Assembly (NCBI GenBank): GCA_003972865.1
Contig: QOAX01000048.1
Location: 1 to 5,605 of the forward strand
Direction: 5' to 3'
Source: Verrucomicrobiota bacterium
Lineage (GTDB): Bacteria > Verrucomicrobiota > Verrucomicrobiia > Limisphaerales > UBA1096
Length of the DNA: 5,605 bases
The notes under the pieces: model-generated
Told to the model about the DNA's origin: nothing
Database searches by the model: none
What the model saw: the letters and a program-made list of their open reading frames with translations, nothing else
Part shown: positions 1 through 5,066 of the stretch, one piece after another
Layout: every line of letters begins with the position of its first letter
How positions within the stretch are numbered: the stretch's first letter is position 1
Made by a program: the position numbers and the translations under genes

Positions 1-612
1 CGCGCCGTCTTTCAGCGACTCGCGCCAGTCGCCAAAAAACTCGATCTGCCGAAAGATTGGCGCGTTAAATTCCAGCCGGCCGACGCCATCGGCGACAGGC
101 CGTCACTCGACACGCTTGGCCCGTTCCGCTGGAGCCCCTCGCCCGCGACCCAATGGGAACTGACCGATGGCCAGGGCAAACAACATACCCTCGCCGACTA
201 CGCCGGCCGGCCGGTGATCGTCATCTTCTACCTCGGCAAAGGCTGCGCGCACTGCATCGAGCAGCTTGGCACCTTCGCCCCCGAGACCGACCGCTTCCGC
301 AAGGCAGGCATCGACCTCATCGCCATCAGCACCGACGCCGTCGATGGCCTGCGCGAGACGGTTCAGCAGAACAAAACCGGCTCGCCGTTCCCCTTCCCAC
401 TCGTCTCCGACGCTTCGCTGAACGTGTTCAAGCAATACCGCGCCTACGACGACTTCGAGCAGCAACCACTGCACGGCACCTTCCTAATCGACCGGCAGGG
501 CCTCGTCCGCTGGCAGGACATCAGCTACGAGCCGTTCACCGAAGCCGAATTCCTCCTGCAGGAATCCAAGCGCCTCCTCGCCCAGGACCCACCCCAGGTC
601 ACCCAGCGCTAA
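1..612 (+). CDS. Redoxin-domain (AhpC/TSA, thioredoxin-fold) protein, C-terminal part
   Basis: The reading frame is open from base 1 to the TAA at 610-612, so the 5' end lies outside the window; 203 residues are visible. Residues 1-20 form a helical lead-in (RAVFQRLAPVAKKLDLP), followed by a linker (LDTLGPFRWSPSPATQWEL) and then a thioredoxin-fold redoxin domain from about residue 52 to 195. The active-site region is YLGKGCAHCIEQL, with a C82-A-H-C85 pair placed after the beta strand VIVIF, as in AhpC/TSA proteins. Later come AISTD and LHGTFLIDRQGLVRWQDI, the usual redoxin core. The residue before TFLID is Gly, not the cis-Pro of classical thioredoxins. Family knowledge suggests thiol-dependent peroxide reduction or disulfide exchange; the substrate is unknown. 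Proteins of this design in PVC bacteria often carry a long N-terminal region, which cannot be judged here. No terminator is visible, since the next gene overlaps tail-to-tail. Confidence 0.88.
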   Translation, partial: RAVFQRLAPVAKKLDLPKDWRVKFQPADAIGDRPSLDTLGPFRWSPSPATQWELTDGQGKQHTLADYAGRPVIVIFYLGKGCAHCIEQLGTFAPETDRFRKAGIDLIAISTDAVDGLRETVQQNKTGSPFPFPLVSDASLNVFKQYRAYDDFEQQPLHGTFLIDRQGLVRWQDISYEPFTEAEFLLQESKRLLAQDPPQVTQR

Positions 613-1064
613 ACGTCGATGACGTCGTCGTCTTTGGGGCGGTTTGGGGTGTCTTGCGGCCGGGCACCCATGCCGCCGGGGGTAGGCATCTGAAAATGAC
701 CGACCTGCGCAGCAAATTTCTTTTTCACTCGCTCGCGAATGATGGCGCGGAAACCGGGTATCATCAGGCAGAAACCGGCCAAGTCGGTCAGCAGGCCGGG
801 CGTCAGCAACACGATGCCGCCGATCAATACCAGCAGTAGCCCGTCGATCAACTCAGCCGTTGGGACCCGACCGGCGGCCGTCTCGGCCTGTATCCTGGCG
901 AGGATCGAATAGCCTTGGCTTTTCGCGAGATACGCCCCCCACGCGCCGGTGAGAATCACGAGCATGATCGTCGGTAACAACCCCACGCGACTACCGACCA
1001 CAGCTAGCAGATAAAGCTCCACCAGTGGGATGGTGATGAACAGGATGATCAATCTTCCAAGCAT
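609..1064 (-). CDS. fxsA: FxsA family inner-membrane protein
   Basis: This codes for 151 residues, close to the roughly 150-160 usual for FxsA. Hydrophobic segments lie at about residues 4-23, 27-46, 74-92 and 94-104. Family-type features are IPLVELYLL (13-21), a Gly-rich second segment ending AYLAKSQGYSILARIQ, VPTAELIDGLLLVLIGGIVLLTPG and LLTDLAGFCLMIPGFR. The cytosolic tail has a basic stretch (RERVKKKFA), a Gly/Pro-rich linker and an acidic end, DDDVIDV. In E. coli, excess FxsA relieves F-plasmid exclusion of phage T7; the normal role is not established. The ATG lies 6 bp after the psd stop, so co-transcription and translational coupling are likely, and no strong Shine-Dalgarno sequence is seen. 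Its TAG stop overlaps the TAA of the convergent redoxin gene. Confidence 0.93.
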   Translation of the reverse strand: MLGRLIILFITIPLVELYLLAVVGSRVGLLPTIMLVILTGAWGAYLAKSQGYSILARIQAETAAGRVPTAELIDGLLLVLIGGIVLLTPGLLTDLAGFCLMIPGFRAIIRERVKKKFAAQVGHFQMPTPGGMGARPQDTPNRPKDDDVIDV

Positions 1065-1070
1065 TTTAGT

Positions 1071-1997
1071 TCAACCTTGGCCAAGCGCCCGACCCATTCG
1101 CTCGCCGACTCGCGCGTACGTCTCGATGCCGGCGGCGGTGTTTTTCAACAGGTCGGCGGCGAACTCGATCCGGCCTTTCTCGAACAGCACGGCTACGCTT
1201 GAACCGCCGAAGGCAAAGTACCCTTTCTCCTCGCCCTTGGCCACCGTCTCGCCCGGCATGTAGGTTTGCCTGATGCTGCCGACCATCGTCGCGCCGATCT
1301 CGACAAACAGCACTTGGCAAAGCGCAGGCGACTCGATCTGCGTGACGACCCGCTTGTTCTCCCAAAAGATCGACGGCCGGGTAATCAGCGCGATGGGGTT
1401 GACCGAATACAACCAGCCGTTGATGAAGCGCGGGATGCCAGCTTCGCCCGCGCACGGAAAATGAAACCGGTGGTAGTCCACCGGGCAAAGCCGCGAGAGG
1501 AGCATCGGGCCTCCGTCGTAGCGCTTGGCCAAGCCGGCGTCGCCGAGAAACCGCTCGAGATCGAACGACTGGCCCTTGATGAAAAAATTGGTCTCGCCGG
1601 TGATGTCGGCGAACGCAAGGTGGCGTCCGTCCGCCGGGAACACCACCGAGTCAGGGGCGGGATCGACCGGGCGGGCGCCTGGCTTGAGTTTGCGATGGAA
1701 AAACTCGTTGAACGAATTGTACTCGTCCACCGGTTTGGCGAACTCGTTCTCGTCCAAACCGTACTGCTCGATGAACGGCTTGATCCGAATGCAGCTTGAA
1801 ACACCGTTCATCTTCCGGCCATACCAGGCGGAGACGATCCACCGGCGGACGAGCAGCCACTGAGCCAACCGGCCAAGCGGGTTGCCGTACGCCCATCGCA
1901 GCGAGCGCTCACCGTAGATGACCTCGGTTTTCACCTCGCCATCGCGACGATCGATATAGCGAATCTCCCCGTTGGCCAAGTTCTCCTCGACGGTCAT
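1071..1997 (-). CDS. psd: Phosphatidylserine decarboxylase proenzyme
   Basis: This 308-residue protein converts phosphatidylserine to phosphatidylethanolamine at the cytoplasmic membrane, using a pyruvoyl group made by self-cleavage. Recognisable parts in order are YNSFNEFFHRKLKPGARP (93-110), PADG with the expected catalytic Asp at 123, YHRFHFP (175-181) with the expected catalytic His at 176, VEIGATMVGSI (232-242), and FAFGGSSVAVLFEKG (261-275). Processing should occur between Gly265 and Ser266, leaving a beta chain of 265 residues and an alpha chain of 43 whose Ser266 becomes the pyruvoyl group. The motif is GGSS rather than the LGST of E. coli, as in other GGST-type bacterial enzymes. The ATG at 1997 is chosen because MTVEENLANGEIRYIDR leads straight into family sequence; no good ribosome binding site precedes it. 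It is the first gene of a pair with fxsA. A phosphatidylserine synthase gene is not in view. Confidence 0.96.
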   Translation of the reverse strand: MTVEENLANGEIRYIDRRDGEVKTEVIYGERSLRWAYGNPLGRLAQWLLVRRWIVSAWYGRKMNGVSSCIRIKPFIEQYGLDENEFAKPVDEYNSFNEFFHRKLKPGARPVDPAPDSVVFPADGRHLAFADITGETNFFIKGQSFDLERFLGDAGLAKRYDGGPMLLSRLCPVDYHRFHFPCAGEAGIPRFINGWLYSVNPIALITRPSIFWENKRVVTQIESPALCQVLFVEIGATMVGSIRQTYMPGETVAKGEEKGYFAFGGSSVAVLFEKGRIEFAADLLKNTAAGIETYARVGERMGRALGQG

Positions 1998-2036
1998 GCG
2001 CCGGCAGGCTACCCGGCCCCGACCCGGTTGAAAAGA

Positions 2037-2064
2037 AGTGAGCAGTGAGCGGCAAACAGTGAGC
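2037..2064. repeat. Heptamer direct repeats (AGTGAGC) between namZ and psd
   Basis: AGTGAGC occurs at 2037-2043, 2044-2050 and 2058-2064. The first two copies are directly tandem, and the third is exactly one heptamer further on, with GGCAAAC filling the gap. Copies two and three are both followed by GG. The array fills about a third of the 89-bp space between the namZ-like stop and the psd start. It could be a regulator-binding array for psd or simple-sequence expansion; nothing in the window decides this. Confidence 0.6.
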
Positions 2065-2086
2065 GGTTGGTTTGGCTAGTGGCAAC

Positions 2087-3262
2087 CTACTCATAGATCC
2101 GGTCGTCTCGGATCGATCTTTCCCATTGCGAGTTGTCGATGGCGGTGACTCGTTCGAGCGAGTCCGGCGTCAGGCCCGCGTCGATCGCCTCGCGCAGGAC
2201 CGTGCCGCCGGAGAGAATGTCGATCGGCAGCTTCACGGTCTCGTATTCGTACGGCGGTTGCCGCCAGGCAAATTGCTTCGGCCAGAGCCTGGCGATACAG
2301 CCGATCATCGCGACGGTGAATCGATAGGAGCGCAACGTCAGGGGGTTTGTCGGGTGCAGAAACAGACCGCCGCACGACTGTTGCACGAACTTTTGAAAGG
2401 TCGGCTCGAAGCGGTAGGGACGCACGCACAGTCCGTCGAACTCGAATTCTTCGAGCTCGTTCAGGAGCGCCATTGGGTCGATGTACGGAGCGCCGCACAG
2501 CTCAAACGGCGTGGTCGTGCCGCGGCCCTCGGACAGCATTGTGCCCTCCAGCAGGACTTGCCCGGGATAGACCAACGCCCCTTCGAACCGCGACAAATTC
2601 GGCGATGGTGGAATCCACGACCGGCCATGCTCGGGCCAGAACGAGTCGCGGCGATAGCCCTCCATCGGCACCCAGTGTAGATCGGCTCCGATTCCGCATT
2701 CGCGATTGAGGTGCCTCGCGGCTTCGGCCAGCGTGAGACCGTGCCGCATCGGCATCGGCACCCGGCCGACGAAGCTGGCGAATTCCGGATTCAGAATCGG
2801 CCCCTCAATGATGTCGCCGCCGAGTGGATTGGGCCGGTCGAGCACGACGACAGCGATGCCCTTTTCCGCCGCCGCCTCAAGACAAAGGCTCAGCGTCCAG
2901 AGGTAAGTGTAGACGCGCGTGCCGACGTCCTGCAGGTCGACGACCAAAACATCGAGACCCTCGAGCATCTCCGGGGTCGGTTTTCGCACATCGGCGTAAA
3001 GACTGTGCACCGGGATCTTTCGCCGCGGATCGAGCACGTGCGGCGTCTCAATCATGTTGTCCTGCTGTTCGGACCACAGGCCGTGCTGCGGCCCAAACAA
3101 CGCCGCCAGCTGGCCCGGCAGACTCTCGTCGAGGACTTCATCGGCGGTCCGGAAGCCGGAGTCGATCGACGCCTGATTCATCACCAGGCCGAAGCGGGCG
3201 CCGCGCAGGATCTCTGGAGGATTGGCTGCGCAGACTTCGAGGCCGGGACGAAACTCAGTCAT
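2087..3262 (-). CDS. namZ: NamZ-like exo-beta-N-acetylmuramidase (DUF1343, GH171)
   Basis: This 391-residue protein matches the DUF1343 family along its whole length. Landmarks are LRGARFGLVMNQASID (19-34), ALFGPQHGLWSEQQ (54-67), DVLVVDLQDVGTRVYTYLWT (104-123), VVVLDRPNPLGGDIIEGP (138-155), PPSPNLSRFEGALVYPGQ (218-235) and LEGTMLSEGRGTTTPFELCG (238-257), ending with a small domain to residue 391. The characterised member, Bacillus subtilis NamZ (YbbC), removes MurNAc from the non-reducing end of peptidoglycan fragments. Unlike exported members, the N-terminus here (MTEFRPGLEVCAANPPEIL) has no hydrophobic leader, so the enzyme is probably cytosolic. The ATG lies 3 bp after the symporter stop, with AAAGGG at 3273-3278 as a possible ribosome binding site inside the end of that gene. 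The gene order implies a shared transcript and a shared substrate. The family is secure; the exact substrate is inferred. Confidence 0.92.
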   Translation of the reverse strand: MTEFRPGLEVCAANPPEILRGARFGLVMNQASIDSGFRTADEVLDESLPGQLAALFGPQHGLWSEQQDNMIETPHVLDPRRKIPVHSLYADVRKPTPEMLEGLDVLVVDLQDVGTRVYTYLWTLSLCLEAAAEKGIAVVVLDRPNPLGGDIIEGPILNPEFASFVGRVPMPMRHGLTLAEAARHLNRECGIGADLHWVPMEGYRRDSFWPEHGRSWIPPSPNLSRFEGALVYPGQVLLEGTMLSEGRGTTTPFELCGAPYIDPMALLNELEEFEFDGLCVRPYRFEPTFQKFVQQSCGGLFLHPTNPLTLRSYRFTVAMIGCIARLWPKQFAWRQPPYEYETVKLPIDILSGGTVLREAIDAGLTPDSLERVTAIDNSQWERSIRDDRIYE

Positions 3263-3265
3263 GGA

Positions 3266-4738
3266 TCAGGAACCCTTTGCGCTGTTAAACAGCTTGTTGT
3301 GCATCCAGCCTGTGCAAAAAGTCACAGTCGAGCCGACCAAGGCAAACCAAGGCCAAGCCAGCGACGTGCCGAACTTGATCGCACTCATGACGATCAAGCC
3401 AACGACCAAACCAACGAGCGCCGAGTTAGTGCCGACCTTGCCCTTGGCCAAGCCGAGAGCGAAGACGCCAAGGATGATTCCGGTCGTGAAACCTTGAATG
3501 GCCAGCACGCTGCCGATCACCGACGAATCGAGCAGTTGCCCGGAGATGCCGACGACGATCTGGGCGATGCCAAAGGCGACCGTCAGCCACTTGGCCAAGC
3601 GCAACCGGCTGCTGTCACTGTTGATTGAGAGGATGTCGTTGACCATCACCGTGGCGCTGGAGTTGAGCGAACTCGACAGCGTCGACATCGCCGCGGAGAA
3701 CAGCGCGCCGAGCACGATGCCGAGCACGCCGACCGGCATCTTGTCGATGATGAACGTCGCGAAAACCCGGTCGCTCTTGGCAAACGATTCCGCCGGCGGA
3801 TTCTGGCTGTAGTAGGCAAAAAGCGCGGTGCCGATCAACAGGAAGAACGCGAACTGCAGCAGCACCACGATCCCGCTCAGCCGCAAAGCCAGCGCCGCTT
3901 CACCCTGGCTGCGGGCGCTCAAATACCGCTGCACCATCAACTGATCGACGCCGTGGGTGCCGATCGCCAGGACGCCGCCACCAATCAATCCGGCCCAAAA
4001 CAGGTACGTGCCAGTCAGGTTGAAATCGAAATGAAAGACCCGCAGTTTGTCACCAGTCGGCTCAGCGTGGGCCAACTCGGTGACAGCGCCCCAGCCACCG
4101 TCAATCGAATCGAGGAGTATCCCGAAAGCGATCGCGGCGCCGAGCATGTACACCACGAACTGGATAAAGTCGGTCCAGATCACCGCGCGGATGCCGCCGA
4201 CGAACGTGTAAACAATGGTCGCGACACCGAGGGTGATGATCGCCATGTTCATGTCGATGCCGGCGACATGCTGCAACACGATCGCGCCGAGGAACAACCG
4301 GAAGCCATCGCCGAGAGTGCGAGTGATGATAAACAGCAGGCTCGCGGCGCGCTTCACGACGCTTCCGAAGTGCCGGTCGAGGACTTCGTAGGCCGTGAAC
4401 AGCTCGCCGGCGAAGTACCTCGGCAGCAGTTTCGAAGCCACGATCCAGCGACCGAGGATGTAGCCAAGCGGCAGTTGCAGGAATCCGAGGTCGCCGGTGT
4501 AGGCCACGCCGGGCACGCTCAGGAAAGTGATCGTGCTGGTCTCAGTCGCGACGATTGAACACAGCACGGCCCACCACGGCATACTGCGGCCCCCGACCAT
4601 GAACTCAGCGGAACTGCGAGTGCCGCGGCCCACCCACATTCCGAACACGACCATGCCGAACAGGTAGCCGCAGAGAAGTGTCGCGTCGACCCAGTGAATA
4701 TTCACGGCGGCATTCTGGGTGCAGGATCCGGACCGCAC
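3266..4738 (-). CDS. Sodium:solute symporter (SSS family, LeuT fold)
   Basis: This 490-residue integral membrane protein has about 13 hydrophobic segments, roughly from residue 17 to 480, as expected for the SSS family. Family features are EFMVGGRSMPWW (45-56), ATETSTITFLSVPG (64-77), GGIRAVIWTDFIQFVVYMLG (181-200), THGVDQLMVQRYLSAR (261-276) and AAMSTLSSSLNSSATVMVND (349-368). The last carries the Ser/Thr-rich stretch that forms the Na2 sodium site in this family. It should import an organic solute with Na+. Substrate cannot be read from sequence, but the adjoining NamZ-like gene, 3 bp downstream, points to an amino sugar or muropeptide sugar. The start is uncertain: GTG at 4738 has AGGG eight bases upstream, whereas a second in-frame GTG at 4705 would give VNIHWVDATLL, closer to the usual family N-terminus. 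An in-frame TGA upstream of 4738 excludes a longer form. Confidence 0.94.
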   Translation of the reverse strand: MRSGSCTQNAAVNIHWVDATLLCGYLFGMVVFGMWVGRGTRSSAEFMVGGRSMPWWAVLCSIVATETSTITFLSVPGVAYTGDLGFLQLPLGYILGRWIVASKLLPRYFAGELFTAYEVLDRHFGSVVKRAASLLFIITRTLGDGFRLFLGAIVLQHVAGIDMNMAIITLGVATIVYTFVGGIRAVIWTDFIQFVVYMLGAAIAFGILLDSIDGGWGAVTELAHAEPTGDKLRVFHFDFNLTGTYLFWAGLIGGGVLAIGTHGVDQLMVQRYLSARSQGEAALALRLSGIVVLLQFAFFLLIGTALFAYYSQNPPAESFAKSDRVFATFIIDKMPVGVLGIVLGALFSAAMSTLSSSLNSSATVMVNDILSINSDSSRLRLAKWLTVAFGIAQIVVGISGQLLDSSVIGSVLAIQGFTTGIILGVFALGLAKGKVGTNSALVGLVVGLIVMSAIKFGTSLAWPWFALVGSTVTFCTGWMHNKLFNSAKGS

Positions 4739-4746
4739 AAGCCATA

Positions 4747-4750
4747 CCCT
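4747..4750 (-). promoter_or_regulatory. Possible Shine-Dalgarno site for the symporter
   Basis: On the minus strand AGGG (within CAGGGTATGG) sits eight bases before the GTG at 4738-4736. It is the only purine-rich site well placed for either candidate start and favours 4738 over the GTG at 4705, which has no such site. The match is short, so this is weak support. Confidence 0.4.
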
Positions 4751-4817
4751 GACCTGTCATCGAAACTCACGCGAAGCCGCGAACGCAAAAAAAAAGAGAG
4801 ACGTTAAAAGTCGCGGC

Positions 4818-4895
4818 AGCGTCGTGGAGTGCGGTTCTCTGCACCGCTTTGGAACGTGCCAGAAAGCGGCAGGGACTGCCGCACTCCAAGACGCT
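4818..4895. repeat. 78-nt imperfect palindrome / long hairpin element
   Basis: The outer arms are 17 bases each, AGCGTCGTGGAGTGCGG at 4818-4834 and CCGCACTCCAAGACGCT at 4879-4895, and pair with a single mismatch (G4824 against A4889). Inside, 4836-4842 pairs with 4869-4875 (one G-T wobble), then 4845-4850 pairs with 4863-4868, leaving a 12-base loop, GGAACGTGCCAG. Both neighbouring genes read away from it, so it is not a terminator for either. It resembles the REP/MITE-like intergenic palindromes spread in some Verrucomicrobiota genomes; that resemblance is from memory and no second copy is in the window. Confidence 0.8.
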
Positions 4896-4902
4896 CCCAG
4901 GC

Positions 4903-4916
4903 CGCTTGGCCAAGCG
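4903..4916. repeat. Perfect 14-bp palindrome CGCTTGGCCAAGCG
   Basis: The 14 bases read the same on both strands. The centre TTGGCCAA is one of six copies of this octamer in the window. It lies 7 bp after the long hairpin. GACGC at 4890-4894 and GCGTC at 4916-4920 could form a competing stem around it. It may be a protein-binding site or part of the same repeat element. Confidence 0.6.
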
Positions 4917-4930
4917 CGTCCCGTTGGATT

Positions 4931-4951
4931 CCTTCTCCTTCACGGAGAAGG
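4931..4951. repeat. Inverted repeat, 8-bp stem with 5-base loop
   Basis: CCTTCTCC (4931-4938) and GGAGAAGG (4944-4951) pair perfectly around TTCAC. The following GTGGCCGGCGTCCAAATGAGGGTG recalls a commonly dispersed bacterial intergenic repeat of the form GGAGAAGGTGGC...ATGAGGGT. No T-run follows on either strand, so an intrinsic terminator is unlikely. Confidence 0.6.
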
Positions 4952-5066
4952 TGGCCGGCGTCCAAATGAGGGTGCCCCCCGCCGGAAAAAATGCAGTAGC
5001 CACATAAAATAATTGAAACCTTTCACCGCTTGGCCTAGTCTTCCTGTTGGTTCGACCAGAAAAATC

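Larger units (their letters stand above)
4739..5066. other. Divergent intergenic region with palindromes, no gene
   Basis: These 328 bases separate the symporter (leftward) from the PQQ-like gene (rightward) and must hold the promoters of both. Overlapping open frames exist on both strands, but they read through inverted repeats and resemble no protein family, so no gene is called. A run of nine A lies at 4787-4795. Three inverted repeats sit side by side at 4818-4895, 4903-4916 and 4931-4951. From about 4983 the sequence becomes AT-rich (ACATAAAATAATTGAAACC), a plausible promoter zone for the PQQ-like gene, but no pair of -35 and -10 boxes is convincing. CCGCTTGGCC occurs at both 4902-4911 and 5026-5035. 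Confidence 0.75.

Noticed and set aside
153..839. Plus-strand open frame crossing the redoxin end and entering fxsA antisense
   Set aside because: Frame-shifted against the redoxin gene; Arg/Pro-rich translation typical of a GC-driven shadow.
1266..1799. Plus-strand open frame antisense to psd
   Set aside because: It lies opposite the well-conserved psd coding frame and its product has no family features.
2000..2030. GC-rich repeats (ACCCGG twice, GCCGG/CCGGC stem) upstream of psd
   Set aside because: The possible stem is only 5 bp with an 8-base loop, within the range expected by chance at this GC content.
2711..3628. Long plus-strand open frame (305 codons) spanning the namZ-like and symporter genes
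   Set aside because: It is antisense to two genes with clear family motifs and spans their junction; its translation is Arg/Gln/Asp-rich without recognisable motifs. High GC content produces such frames.
3953..4558. Plus-strand open frame antisense to the symporter
   Set aside because: It mirrors the conserved transmembrane coding frame and has a charged, low-complexity translation.
4818..4895. tRNA or intrinsic terminator
   Set aside because: No cloverleaf, TTCGA-type arm or anticodon stem is found, and no T-run follows the stem; neighbouring genes read away from it.
5013..5041. TTGAAA and TAGTCT as a sigma-70 promoter for the PQQ-like gene
   Set aside because: Spacing is 17 bp but the -10 box matches only three of six consensus bases.
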